Part shown: in pieces, positions 1 through 8,817 of the stretch | Layout of the letters: each line of letters starts with the position of its first letter | Position numbering within the stretch: the first letter of the stretch is position 1 | Source of the DNA: Coemansia sp. RSA 922 | Taxonomy: Eukaryota > Kickxellomycota > Kickxellomycetes > Kickxellales > Kickxellaceae | Direction: 5' to 3' | DNA length: 40,176 bases | Assembly: GCA_027577415.1 (NCBI GenBank) | Contig: JANBQS010000076.1 | Coordinates: 1 to 40,176, forward strand | The notes under the pieces: model-generated | What the model was told of the DNA's origin: nothing | The model's database searches: none | Seen by the model: only the letters and a program-made list of their open reading frames with translations | Translations under genes and position numbers: made by a program

Positions 1-66
1 GGATACCCTGTTGACCAGAGCAACCACAACTACCAGGATGCCAGCATTGTCCAGAACCGCGCCTAA
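1..66 (+). CDS. C-terminal end of an unidentified protein (partial)
   Basis: Frame 1 is open from the window edge to a TAA at 64-66 and gives 21 residues, polar and rich in Asn and Gln (starting GYPVDQSNHNYQ). AT-rich sequence with short poly-T tracts follows, as expected of a 3' UTR. Third positions are C-rich, like the well-expressed genes nearby. Too little is present to name a family. It could be another secreted protein like the next gene downstream, but that is only a guess from composition. Confidence 0.6.
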   Translation, partial: GYPVDQSNHNYQDASIVQNRA

Positions 67-1517
67 AGTGCTTTTTTGTTAGCTTGATATCGAAGCGCAA
101 TAATCCCCTCCACCCTCTTTGCTTTCTCGGTTTATTCCTTCGGTTTCTACGTTCCTAGCTTTCTTCCTTTTACACTTTTATTAAAGCCAATCGGCAAATA
201 ACAGCATTCAACCACCAAAACTATTATAATTCACTATTGGACTTTAAATTTGTTTTGGAATAGTAGCAGCAATCGCGCTTGGCTTGATCCACACACATGT
301 TAAACGTTTTAAGTATATGTTCTCTAATTTACTTAGCATCATTTTTTTTTGTATTACTAATTAATATATTTCTCGATATCACCATCCTTCTATTTGGAGA
401 TTAGGCGCTGAGCGGTCAACTTCTTTTTTTTTTTACTCGCTAATATTACAAGGAGACAGTACTTTTTTTACTATCCATTTCTCAGCGCCACCATGACTCG
501 ATTCATCTTTGGTCATTGCGCAAGTAAATAAAAAAGAAGCAGGGATAGAAAAAAAGGGGGATGAGAGGCTTTTTCTTGTGAGGTCAGGTAGCTAGAATGA
601 GCACACTGCTCTCATCAATTGTTAGTTTGTTTTTTATTGTAGTAGCCGGAGGCTTGTTTAAAATTTTTTCAGATAAAGTGATAATTTAAATAATAAGGAT
701 ATATGGTCTAGTGCGCAGACAAAAAGTATGTTGTGGCGCTTCTGCTTCTAAAAAGAAACGGTCCATTTCTGAATAAATGCACCAAGCTCGTTTATTATGT
801 TTCTGTAACAAGAAAGACATTGTTGATAGTATTGCTTTTGTTTTTTTTGAGCTGCGCCGCACGGTCTTTCTAGATTTTCTTTTGTTGTGTAGTTGCAATA
901 CACAATGAGAAGAAAGCGCAGTGTCCGTCACAATGAGATCATAGAACATGAATATTGCCTGCTTGCCTGTCATTTTTTTCAAAGACAATAATGGAGGCTT
1001 GGATGTGGTATCCGCAACAAAGTAGCACAAGAAGAAAGAATAGATATTGGTCCAGCCTCATTCTTGATTGTTTTGAAACAGCTTTAGCCCTCTGTTTCTG
1101 CTGTTATGACTAGCCTATTAGAGGAGCAGGTACAAAAAATTCTATAATGGAGCAAATACGGCCTATATTTTTTGCTAGAGAGCACTTAATTGTTTAGTGG
1201 TATCGACAATACAGAATCCATTCAGTCGTAGTACCATTATTCGTTGACAGAAGATCCGTCTAACATTTTCTTGCCAAAGCCAGACCAAATTACTCGAGGA
1301 CAGAGCTATCAAAGAAGAGAGAAAAAATAAATAAGACCAAAAAAGCAGACACTGTTTTTTTTTTTTGGAGTATAAATATCCTGGGCAATCTCATCCAAGA
1401 AAGAAATCTTCAAGCTCCTTACCCAGGTCTCATTTTTTAATCGACTCGACAATACCTCAGCTCCCTCAAGCTCCAACAACACCGTATCCTCATCCTACTT
1501 TTCTTTACTAGTAAACC
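67..1517. other. Long AT-rich intergenic stretch, no supported gene
   Basis: About 1.45 kb of AT-rich DNA with many poly-A and poly-T runs. The open frames here are short, lack similarity to anything I recognise and often lack an ATG. The left part is presumably the 3' UTR of the gene ending at 66. The right part is the promoter and pyrimidine-rich 5' leader of the secreted-protein gene at 1518. I see no tRNA, repeat or mobile-element signature. Confidence 0.6.
1371..1378 (+). promoter_or_regulatory. TATA box of the secreted repeat protein gene
   Basis: A clean TATAAATA lies 147 bases before the ATG at 1518, just after a poly-T tract. It is followed by a CT-rich leader (roughly 1400-1510), an arrangement common in strongly expressed fungal genes. 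No other strong TATA match lies nearer the start codon. Confidence 0.55.
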
Positions 1518-2093
1518 ATGCAGATCTTCGCCACCCTCGTTGTTGCCGCTACCGCCGTCCTCGCCCAGCAGATTGGAAGCGAGCAAGGACCCAATGTCGC
1601 TTCAGGTGATACCGCACTCAGCCACCCCAATGTTAACAACGGCTGGCAGTCGCAGAACTCCCTAGTTAACACCGGTTCGGACGGTGGAAACGTGTTCAGC
1701 GGACTCAAGGACAACAAATTTAGCACCAGTTTCTCCAACAGTGCTCTCAGCGACAGCAACTTTATCAACCCGTCGCAGCACCAGGTCTCGGGTAACTCGG
1801 GATCTACTGCTAACGGCGAGAAGAACCATATTGGTGACTTTTTCAACGGCCCTGTTGGTCTCCGTAGGCGTGATGTCGCTTTTAACAACAACTATGGCCA
1901 TGGTGGCTATGACCGTGGCTATGACCGTAGCTATGTCGTGCCTGCTTCCGTTTACGAGGTCCCCGTCTATGGTCGTCCCGAGTATGGCCGCCCTGAGTAC
2001 GGTCGTCCCGAGTACGGTCGCCCCGAGTACGGTCGCCCCGAGTATGGCCGCCCCGAGTATGGCCGCCCCGAGTATGGCCGTCCTCAGTACTAA
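1518..2093 (+). CDS. Secreted protein with a Kex2-like site and C-terminal YGRPE repeats
   Basis: This encodes 191 residues. The first 16 or so form a signal peptide (hydrophobic run ending ATAVLAQ), so the protein should enter the secretory pathway. Residues 20-112 are Ser/Asn/Gly-rich and without cysteine. A basic triplet RRR at 116-118 resembles a Kex2/furin cleavage site, so the chain may be split into a propeptide and a C-terminal product. That C-terminal part begins with a Gly/Tyr/Asp segment and ends in eight tandem five-residue units (YGRPE, the last YGRPQ) from Tyr151 to the end. The ATG is chosen because it precedes the signal peptide and follows a TATA box and CT-rich leader. The gene has no intron. 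I do not recognise the family; a cell-wall, adhesive or signalling role is possible but unproven. Confidence 0.8.
   Translation: MQIFATLVVAATAVLAQQIGSEQGPNVASGDTALSHPNVNNGWQSQNSLVNTGSDGGNVFSGLKDNKFSTSFSNSALSDSNFINPSQHQVSGNSGSTANGEKNHIGDFFNGPVGLRRRDVAFNNNYGHGGYDRGYDRSYVVPASVYEVPVYGRPEYGRPEYGRPEYGRPEYGRPEYGRPEYGRPEYGRPQY
1968..2087 (+). repeat. Eight 15-bp tandem coding repeats (YGRPE)
   Basis: Eight in-frame 15-bp units encode Tyr-Gly-Arg-Pro-Glu; the last has Gln in place of Glu. Units differ only at synonymous positions (TAT/TAC, GGT/GGC, CGT/CGC, CCC/CCT). The protein repeat is therefore kept while the DNA drifts, which suggests selection on the peptide. A repeat of this kind is expected to change copy number between strains. 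Confidence 0.9.
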
Positions 2094-2560
2094 GTGTCCT
2101 AGTACGTTTTTTCTTCATTTTTATTTCAAGCCATAGCCTTTTTTCTTTTTTTCTTTTAGAGCTAGTGCTTAATTGCAAAAGAGAAAAAATAATGGAAGGA
2201 TTTACTACATTAACACATGAGCGATGTCACAGAGTAGACATGATGTACAAAAACATGTGGTTTTCGTTGACTGTGGAGGAAAAAACATGACGGAGGGGTT
2301 TCAATTCAAAGAAAACTACAAAAAGGGGCACCTTTTTAGGGGGGATACTTTGTGTGTAAGTCGCTCGACACGTGTACACTACAGAAATATCAGAGCATGT
2401 GTTTGTATTTGTACAAAAAAAATATTTCTTCCTATTTTCTCTTTTAAAAACAGTCCACCCTTCCCCCCTACTCCGGTTTTTCTTTTTTATTCTTCTCATC
2501 ATATCCACTCATACATATTTTGTTTCCTACATATTTTCTCTGCATATATCTATATACATC
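2094..2560. other. Intergenic region with a T-rich leader
   Basis: It starts with the 3' UTR of the secreted protein gene and ends in a strongly pyrimidine-rich leader (about 2420-2555) directly before the ATG at 2561. Longer open frames here depend on non-ATG starts or overlap this leader, and I treat them as spurious. Confidence 0.5.
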
Positions 2561-2827
2561 ATGTCTTTGGTCAAGGTTACATATGCGTCCAAGACGTTCA
2601 CAGGACTAGTTCCTAATACTTGCCTAATGAGCACAGTGATGAACTTATGCGAGAGTGATTTAGATCTGGTCGGTATTCAATATACTCTATGGGGGACAGA
2701 TAAGGGCAATAAAGTCGTTGTGAACGAAGATTCGAAGAATGATACGCAACTTGTAAAATACGATGTAACCATAGAAAATGATCAGCCAGTTAGAAGATTT
2801 CACGTAGAAAAAAAAATTGCAAATTGA
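2561..2827 (+). CDS. Small 88-residue protein, possibly ubiquitin-like
   Basis: The ATG at 2561 follows a T-rich leader and opens an 88-codon frame. The N-terminal half begins MSLVKVTYASKTFT and runs through NTCLMSTV and LVGIQYTL. It recalls the first ubiquitin-like strand-helix-strand unit of TUG/ASPSCR1-type proteins (a short beta-hairpin, a Pro-x-Thr-x-Leu turn, a helix, then a Tyr-x-Leu strand). The similarity is visual and weak. The tail is charged and ends in KKIAN. The gene converges on RPT4 with a 45-base gap. It is too short to be a full UBX protein and could be an orphan. A real gene is likely from its position and start context, but the function is uncertain. Confidence 0.55.
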   Translation: MSLVKVTYASKTFTGLVPNTCLMSTVMNLCESDLDLVGIQYTLWGTDKGNKVVVNEDSKNDTQLVKYDVTIENDQPVRRFHVEKKIAN

Positions 2828-2872
2828 TAGTATAGAATAATATGAAAGTAATTATAAAAAAAACCCCTCTTA

Positions 2873-4133
2873 CTAGAGCTTTTCATAGTCAAGCTTGGAT
2901 TCAAGTTTCTTTGAATCAGCGACCTTACGCACAGCCTTCATAAAATCGTCCTGAACGACATAGTCGCGCTCATCACGGATAGCAAACATACCAGCCTCGG
3001 TACACACATTACGCAGGTCAGCGCCATTAAACCCGTCGCTAAGCTTGACAATAGCCTCATAGTCAATGTCTCCGTGCTTTGCAATACCCGAGGCATGGAT
3101 CTTGATAATCTCAGTACGCCCTTGCTCGTTCGGCAGTGGGATCTCGATCTTCCGGTCCAAGCGGCCAGGACGCAATAGGGCTGGGTCCAAGGTATCAGGG
3201 CGATTAGTAGCCATGATAATCTTGACCTTACCCAAGTAGTCAAAACCGTCCATCTGGTTCAGCAGTTCCATCAGGGTACGCTGAATCTCGCGATCAGCAG
3301 AAGTGCCCTCCGAAAAGCGACGGCCACCAATAGCGTCAATCTCATCCATGAAAATAATGCAAGGCTCGTGGTCCCGCGCATACCCAAACATCTCCCTAAC
3401 GATACGCGAGCTCTCGCCAATATACTTGTCCACAATAGCACTGCTAGCCACCTTTAAGAAATTCGTCTCCAGAGAGTTGGCCACCGCCTTTGCCAACAGA
3501 GTTTTGCCAGTTCCAGGCGGGCCATACAGAAGGACGCCCTTGGGCGGGTTGACACCCACACGCTGGAACAACTCGGGGTTCATAAGCGGCAGCTCAATGA
3601 CCTCACGCAGCTCGCGGATCTGCTCAGATAGGCCACCGACGCCAGCAAACGACACGTTGTCGGGCTTCTCCGCGCTCATGCTGTATACCATAGGGTCGAC
3701 TTCACGCGGCAGCTTGCGCATAATTGTCAGCGTCGTCATGTCAAGAGATACACGCGACCCCAGCTTGAGCTCATCCTTGTTGACCTTCTTCCGGCACCCG
3801 ACTACGTACCGCGGTCCAGTCGACGCCTTGACAATAAACCGGTCCTCGTCCAATTGCTTGAACACCTCGCCAATTATCTGACCGGCACTCTGCAACGCCT
3901 TCAAATCGTCCTCAGACTTTTCATAGTCCGATTCAAGCCGCTTGACACCCAAACGCGCTACAACAAAGAAATTAGGGATTATAGCTGTAAGTACTGATTC
4001 CCCCAAAATAAAGAACTGGTATGAAATTCTGCTTTAAATGTAGTTTACCTTCTTTGACTTTTTCCTCCCACTCGCTGTGGTCGACAATTGTGCGACGGTA
4101 AGCTGTGAGCACTCTAACGCGATCGGGATCCAT
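2873..4133 (-). CDS. RPT4: 26S proteasome regulatory ATPase Rpt4 (PSMC6)
   Basis: One of the six AAA+ ATPases in the base of the 19S regulatory particle, which unfold substrates and feed them into the 20S core. Exon 1 is 4133-4049 (starts MDPDRVRVL), the intron is 3958-4048 (GTAAAC...TTGTAG, 91 bp), and exon 2 is 3957-2873. The spliced product is 389 residues, the same length as human PSMC6, and the join restores the N-terminal coiled coil without a gap. Walker A GPPGTGKT lies at about 174-181 and Walker B FMDEID at about 231-236; the arginine-rich second region of homology ([10 protein letters not shown]) is present. The segment around [13 protein letters not shown] and the ending [13 protein letters not shown] are diagnostic of Rpt4 rather than other Rpts. 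It is divergent from the WW/FF gene across a 242-bp shared promoter. Confidence 0.97.
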
Positions 4134-4375
4134 TTTGAAGTAATAAAAGAAAGAAAAAAAAAAGAGTAGCTGATGAGAAGATGAAACGAATTGTAATAAA
4201 CGCCAGAAAAAAAAAAAAAGATACATAAGTGCATACGCAATCGCTCCCCCTACGTTCTTACAAGTACTTGATCACAATTAATCAGATTAGGTCTTATAGC
4301 TTTCGCATGAAGTCCAATATATATAACTTTACTCTTTCGCTTCTTCACTCTTAAATTATTATTTTTTATTCTACA
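4134..4375. promoter_or_regulatory. Divergent promoter between RPT4 and the WW/FF gene
   Basis: A 242-bp AT-rich gap separates the two start codons. It contains poly-A and poly-T tracts on each side and presumably both 5' leaders. I did not find a convincing PACE-type (Rpn4) proteasome element. The assignment as a shared promoter rests on gene layout only. Confidence 0.5.
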
Positions 4376-5251
4376 ATGGCTAATGACCACGATTGGGCGG
4401 TATTCCTCGCTCCAGCCGACACACAGGGTCGTACACATTTACCCAATGAGCCTTACTACTTTGAACGCAACAACGAGATAACCACATGGATACGACCATT
4501 CGACTACACAGAGCCATCCACGGACTCGCCTCTATCAATAGGCGAGAGCTGGCAAAGACAAGCAGCTGAGCACAGACTTCAGAAGGCCCGCACCCATGCA
4601 AAAGCAGACCGACCTCTAGCACAAACACCCTTAAACAGTGACTGGAAACGCGTGACTACAGTACAAGGACGCGAGTACTTTTACAACACCGAAACCAAAA
4701 CATCACAATGGGATCAGCCCAAAGACTTAGAAACTCCAGTTGATATGGTTGTAGAGGAAGGTACAGAGATGACTGCCGATGATGTTGACTGGATGTTGGC
4801 ACAGATGGACGAAGAACCCGAAGAAGACGAGGATAATGAGGATATGGAGGCTGAGCAAGATACGGAAGATCGTTTACCTGCAGACGATTTGTCAAAAGAC
4901 GAACGCATTGTACAGTTCAAAGCCATGCTACACGATAAAGGAGTCAACCCATTCGGCACCTGGGAGATGCAGATCAACAGCTACGAATCTGACCCGCGAT
5001 TCGCCCTTATCAATACAGATGCCGAACGCCGAGAATTATTCGACGTCGTATGTAAAGAAACGGCCAAAAAGCCCCGCCAAGACACGCTTCATCCGTTTGA
5101 CCAGCTACTCTGCGAAAAGGTAACCAAAAAGAAAACGTCGTTCGCCAAGTTTTGCCAGAAAAATCTCAAAGATCCACGCTTCACAACGATAAAGACCTCG
5201 CGAGAACGGGAAAAGCGGTTTGATAAACATTTGGAGTCAATTTCCCAATAA
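4376..5251 (+). CDS. WW and FF domain protein (TCERG1/Dre4-like)
   Basis: This encodes 291 residues. WW domain 1 spans about 7-41 (first Trp7, core YYFERNNEITTW, closing Pro41). WW domain 2 spans about 90-115 (DWKRV...REYFYNTETKTSQWDQP). An acidic stretch runs from about 145 to 175. An FF domain occupies about 173-228 (FKAMLHDKG...W...DPRFALI...R), and a second FF-like segment about 240-288. This WW-WW-FF order is that of the nuclear coupling factors TCERG1/CA150 and S. pombe Dre4, which link RNA polymerase II CTD and splicing factors; yeast Prp40 is a more distant alternative. The protein is much shorter than animal TCERG1, with fewer FF domains. It ends 33 bases before the end of the convergent mitochondrial EF-Tu gene. 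Confidence 0.85.
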   Translation: MANDHDWAVFLAPADTQGRTHLPNEPYYFERNNEITTWIRPFDYTEPSTDSPLSIGESWQRQAAEHRLQKARTHAKADRPLAQTPLNSDWKRVTTVQGREYFYNTETKTSQWDQPKDLETPVDMVVEEGTEMTADDVDWMLAQMDEEPEEDEDNEDMEAEQDTEDRLPADDLSKDERIVQFKAMLHDKGVNPFGTWEMQINSYESDPRFALINTDAERRELFDVVCKETAKKPRQDTLHPFDQLLCEKVTKKKTSFAKFCQKNLKDPRFTTIKTSREREKRFDKHLESISQ

Positions 5252-5283
5252 TAATAATAAATTCCTAAAGAAAAATATTTTTT

Positions 5284-7545
5284 TTATGCAATCAGCTCAG
5301 TCACAACACCAGTACCGACAGTACGTCCACCTTCGCGGATAGTAAAGCGCATACCCTTTTCGATAGCGATCTCCGAGAGCAGCTCACACTGCATGGTGAC
5401 GTTGTCTCCAGGCATGACCATCATATTCTGCGGGTCCTCGCCATTAGGTCCACGCTGATGTGTGAGGATAGCCGTGACGTCACAGGTACGCACAAACAAC
5501 TGCGGGCGATAGTTGTCCGAGAATGGCGTGTGACGGCCGCCCTCCTCCTTAGTCAGGACATACAACGAGGCCATAAACTTGTTATGGGCCTTGATAGATC
5601 CCGGCGCAGCCAGCACCTGGCCACGAGTAAGGGCCTCACGCTTAACGCCACGTAGAAGCGCGCCCATGTTGTCGCCGGCCTGGCCGGACTCGAGCTGCTT
5701 GTGGAACATCTCAATGCCCGTCAGCGTGGTGCGGAAGGGAGCGCCGAATCCCACAATCTCCAGCTCCTGGCCCTTGACGATCTGGCCACGCTCCACGCGG
5801 CCCGTAACAACAGTGCCACGTCCAGCGATCGAGAAAATATCCTCGACGGGCATCAAGAACGGCTTCTCCAGGTCGCGCACGGGCGTAGGAATGTAGTCGT
5901 CGACGGCGGCCATCAGCTTCTTGATCGCCTCCGATCCCAGCTCCGGGTTCCGTCCCTCCAGCGCGCACAGGGCCGAGCCGCTGATAACAGGCGTGTTGTC
6001 GCCGTCAAAGCCGTACTCGGTCAGCAGCTCGCGCATCTCCATCTCCACCAGCTCCAGCATCTCGGCATCGTCAATGGCGTCGGCCTTGTTGATGAACACC
6101 ACCAGCCTCTCGATGCCCACCTGCCTGGCAAGCAGCAAGTGCTCGCGCGTCTGAGGCATCTGGCCATCGGTAGCTGAAACGACGATGATAGCTCCGTCCA
6201 TTTGAGCCGCTCCAGTGATCATGTTCTTGATATAATCTGCGTGTCCGGGGCAGTTACCCACAATGACAGGACGCGACGCCTCAGTCACAACGCCGCTCGC
6301 GTCGGCCTTGACACGCTGTGCTACGATCAGACCAGTGGGCACGCGCACACACCACACACGGCCATTGTAGGTATCGACAGCCTTCACATCAGCCTTGGCG
6401 CTAAGCGTGGGCTGGGCAGTGGCATCCGAGTCAGCGTAGCTGACAGTCCAGCTTCCCGCCTCGCCGGCCTTGAAGCAAGCCGAGTATCCAGCGTGAAGAG
6501 CAGCGACCACAAGCTCGTCTCTGAAGGCAGCCGACCCCGCGAAGAGAAGCTTTCTGCTGCTGTCGCCATTGGCAATAGCATATTTCTCGATAACGACACG
6601 CAGCTCATCGCGGGAGAGAAGAGACACCCACGGCGCAAACGAAGAGCTTTCACACGCATTCTCAAAGTAGGAAACCCACTCCTTATCCTGCTCACGGGCA
6701 CCTCCCTTACCAAGCCAGTGGCCATAGGCCTCCAGGAACGGGAGGATCTGGTCCTGGGTAAGCCCCAGATCAGCAACAAATGGAAGAGGCTGTGCGCCTA
6801 GCTTGACGCCACGAGCAGCGCTAGCCTTCATGCGGATCAGATCATCGCCCTCCGAAACCAACTCCCCAGCCTTGACCTTCACAAAGGCCTCCTCCGCACG
6901 CTGGACAAACATATCGTGGCCCTTCGTCACCAACAGCGACACATTCTTGTCGCCCTCCGCACTGAACTCTACCATATCGTGATGGCCGGCATCCTTGAGA
7001 ATAAAGTCCTCAGCAGGCAGGTACTCCAGCTGATCAGTCTCAGGGTTGTAGCAGGCAAAGAGCAATTCCTTCCACTGCGACGCGACGTCATCCAGGCCCA
7101 AGAAGCCCTTGTTGGTCAGGATACGTGAGTCCTCGCTCAGACAGTCCACGTGCGCGTAATGGCGTCCCTCGGTCTCATACTCGACGTGAGCAGTCGAAAT
7201 AGTGATACCGCGAGCCTTCTCCTCGGGGGCCTTGTCAATATCGGCGTAACCGCGGAATTTAGCGCCTCCAGTCTCGCTCAGGACCTTCGTGATGGCAGCA
7301 GTCAGCGTGGTCTTGCCGTGATCGACGTGGCCAATGGTGCCGACGTTGATGTGGGGCTTGGTCCGGCTGTAGACAGCTGCATCGGCGTAGCTACGCGCCA
7401 AAGTCTTCAGCACTACGTGGGCACGCAGGTTGCGAGCGGCAGCTGGGCGAGTCAAGGCTGACGCGGACATCGAGCGTGTGGCTAGCGAAGCGGTAACCCT
7501 GGTAGCACGGAGCAGACCAGCACGAAAAGCAATAGAGCGAAGCAT
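5284..7545 (-). CDS. TUF1: Mitochondrial elongation factor Tu interrupted by an intein
   Basis: This delivers aminoacyl-tRNA to the mitochondrial ribosome using GTP. The 753-residue frame starts with an Arg/Ser/Ala-rich mitochondrial targeting peptide (about 1-55). G1 (GHVDHGKT) is at 72-79, G2 (RGITIS) at about 112-117 and G4 (NKAD) at 486-489; the usual domains 2 and 3 end in [12 protein letters not shown]. The G3 motif DCPGH is split: Asp134 is followed by a 297-residue insertion (135-431), and CPGHADY resumes at 432. Removing the insertion leaves a 456-residue EF-Tu of normal length. The factor cannot be active unless the insertion is spliced out as protein. It shares a divergent promoter with the mitochondrial GTP/GDP carrier gene. 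Confidence 0.97.
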   Translation of the reverse strand: MLRSIAFRAGLLRATRVTASLATRSMSASALTRPAAARNLRAHVVLKTLARSYADAAVYSRTKPHINVGTIGHVDHGKTTLTAAITKVLSETGGAKFRGYADIDKAPEEKARGITISTAHVEYETEGRHYAHVDCLSEDSRILTNKGFLGLDDVASQWKELLFACYNPETDQLEYLPAEDFILKDAGHHDMVEFSAEGDKNVSLLVTKGHDMFVQRAEEAFVKVKAGELVSEGDDLIRMKASAARGVKLGAQPLPFVADLGLTQDQILPFLEAYGHWLGKGGAREQDKEWVSYFENACESSSFAPWVSLLSRDELRVVIEKYAIANGDSSRKLLFAGSAAFRDELVVAALHAGYSACFKAGEAGSWTVSYADSDATAQPTLSAKADVKAVDTYNGRVWCVRVPTGLIVAQRVKADASGVVTEASRPVIVGNCPGHADYIKNMITGAAQMDGAIIVVSATDGQMPQTREHLLLARQVGIERLVVFINKADAIDDAEMLELVEMEMRELLTEYGFDGDNTPVISGSALCALEGRNPELGSEAIKKLMAAVDDYIPTPVRDLEKPFLMPVEDIFSIAGRGTVVTGRVERGQIVKGQELEIVGFGAPFRTTLTGIEMFHKQLESGQAGDNMGALLRGVKREALTRGQVLAAPGSIKAHNKFMASLYVLTKEEGGRHTPFSDNYRPQLFVRTCDVTAILTHQRGPNGEDPQNMMVMPGDNVTMQCELLSEIAIEKGMRFTIREGGRTVGTGVVTELIA
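6253..7143 (-). other. Intein inside mitochondrial EF-Tu, with a degenerate LAGLIDADG endonuclease
   Basis: The insertion covers host residues 135-431. Block A starts with the nucleophile Cys135 ([14 protein letters not shown]). Block B has the Thr-x-x-His pattern (VTKGHDMF, T207 and H210). Block F is [14 protein letters not shown] (from 395), and block G is PVIVGN ending at Asn431, with Cys432 as the +1 extein nucleophile. Penultimate Gly replaces the usual His, as in several functional inteins. Between the splicing blocks lies a homing-endonuclease-like region: [14 protein letters not shown] (270-283) matches the first LAGLIDADG helix but has Lys where the catalytic Asp should be. The second (around 315-328, ending AIANGD) has Asn in the Asp position. 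Splicing residues look intact and DNA cleavage looks lost. GC-rich codon use matches the host gene, so the insertion is not recent. Confidence 0.93.
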
Positions 7546-7810
7546 TTTATAAGAAGCTTTTTAAATGGGGGGGAAAAAAATCGTACGAAAGAGATAAGCG
7601 TGTTTTGAAATTTTTTTTTTGAAGCTTATCCAAATCAGTCGAGCCGAGTCACACTGATCGATCGAGTCGAATCAAATGAGGAAAAAAATTGATCTATCTT
7701 CTGATGACAATCAGCAATGCTATGTTCCGTATCGCCGGTCACTTTATTTTTTTGCTTTTTCCTTCGTTACAAAATTTCATTTTCTTTTCCTCTTTATAAT
7801 ATTTTTAGAA
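7546..7810. promoter_or_regulatory. Divergent promoter of mitochondrial EF-Tu and GGC1
   Basis: A 265-bp gap lies between the two start codons. It is flanked by poly-A/poly-T tracts (about 7566-7580 and 7610-7620), and a CT-rich leader (7740-7800) precedes the carrier ATG. Open frames that extend the carrier upstream into this leader lack homology, so I place both promoters here. Confidence 0.5.
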
Positions 7811-8767
7811 ATGTCGCCTCCCAGCGGGAAAAAGTACAGCGAGTCGGGCACAGCGCGTTTGCTAGGTGCAGGCACCAGCGGCATCCTCGAGCTGTTTACC
7901 TTCCACCCCGTCGACACGGTAGCCAAGCGGCTGATGAGCAACACCGAGCGGATCTTCGTCAGCGGGCAGCCCCTGCGGCAGTCGCTCGGCCAGCTGAACC
8001 ACGTGATCTTCCGCGACGCAGCCGGCAAGGCCACGATCAGCAAGTACCTGTCCCTGTTCCCGGGGCTTGGGTACGCGGCGGGGTACAAAGTGGCGCAGCG
8101 CATCTACAAGTTTGGCGGGCAGCCCGTCGTGCGCGACTTGCTCGAGCGGGAGAGCGGCCAGTGGTTCACGCGCACGTTCGGCGAGCGCAACGGCAAGGCC
8201 ATGATGCACGCCACGGCCGGCTCGCTGATCGGCATTGGCGAGGTGGCGCTGCTGCCCCTGGACGTGCTCAAGATCAAGCGCCAGATCAACCCCGAGGCCT
8301 TCCGCGGCCGCGGCCTGTTCAAGATCGTCTCTGACGAGGGCATGGCGCTGTACCGTGGAGCTGGCTGGACCGTCATGCGCAATGCGCCCGGGTCCTTCGC
8401 CCTGTTTGGAGGCTCGGCCGTCGTCAAGGAGTTTGCCTTTGGCCTGGAGGACTACAACAAGGCCACCTTTGTGCAGAACTTCTTTGCGTCCATCGGCGGC
8501 GCTGTTGCCTCGCTGACTGTCTCGGCGCCCATGGACGTCATCAAGACTCGCATCCAGGCCCGCTCCTTTGACAACCCCGAGAGCGGCATGGCCATCCTGC
8601 GCAAGATGGTGCAGCAGGAGGGCTTCACGTCGTTCTTCAAGGGCCTGACTCCCAAGATCCTCGTTGTTGGTCCCAAGCTTGTCTTTGGCTTCACCCTGGC
8701 CCAGTGGTTCATCCCCACTTTTGACCGCATGCTCAAGGGCCAGACCGTTGCCGAAGCCCGCGTCTAA
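7811..8767 (+). CDS. GGC1: Mitochondrial GTP/GDP carrier
   Basis: Inner-membrane carrier that exchanges matrix GDP for cytosolic GTP and so supplies GTP for mitochondrial translation and RNA synthesis. The ATG at 7811 (MSPPSGKKYSESG) gives 318 residues, close to yeast Ggc1/Yhm1 (about 300). The three mitochondrial carrier repeats are visible through their signatures HPVDTVAKR, LPLDVLKIKRQ and APMDVIKTRIQ. Segments such as LFPGLGYAAGYKV, AGSLIGIGEVALLPLDVLK, RNAPGSFALFGG and FFKGLTPK match the Ggc1 subfamily rather than generic carriers. Codon third positions are very GC-rich. The upstream in-frame extension (7676-7810) is hydrophobic leader sequence and is not included. The gene is divergent from mitochondrial EF-Tu, the main GTPase served by the GTP it imports. 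Confidence 0.95.
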   Translation: MSPPSGKKYSESGTARLLGAGTSGILELFTFHPVDTVAKRLMSNTERIFVSGQPLRQSLGQLNHVIFRDAAGKATISKYLSLFPGLGYAAGYKVAQRIYKFGGQPVVRDLLERESGQWFTRTFGERNGKAMMHATAGSLIGIGEVALLPLDVLKIKRQINPEAFRGRGLFKIVSDEGMALYRGAGWTVMRNAPGSFALFGGSAVVKEFAFGLEDYNKATFVQNFFASIGGAVASLTVSAPMDVIKTRIQARSFDNPESGMAILRKMVQQEGFTSFFKGLTPKILVVGPKLVFGFTLAQWFIPTFDRMLKGQTVAEARV

Positions 8768-8817
8768 TTACAATTACTTGATAATAACGAAAGTACATTT
8801 ACAAACTATTACTGCTC

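Noticed and set aside
1968..2087. The regular 15-bp repeats as a CRISPR or minisatellite array
   Set aside because: Units have no spacers, stay in frame and vary at synonymous positions, so they are a coding repeat in a eukaryotic gene.
5579..6801. Several plus-strand open frames of 100-200 codons across the EF-Tu gene
   Set aside because: They are antisense shadows of a GC-rich, strongly conserved coding sequence and contain no domain.
6253..7143. The EF-Tu insertion as a spliceosomal or self-splicing intron
   Set aside because: It has no stop in 297 codons, does not begin with GT or end with AG on the coding strand, keeps host-like codon use and shows ordered intein motifs, whereas real introns in this window are about 90-105 bp.
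7676..7810. A longer GGC1 start that adds 45 residues
   Set aside because: The extra part is a low-complexity Phe-rich leader. The start at 7811 gives the normal carrier length and N-terminus.
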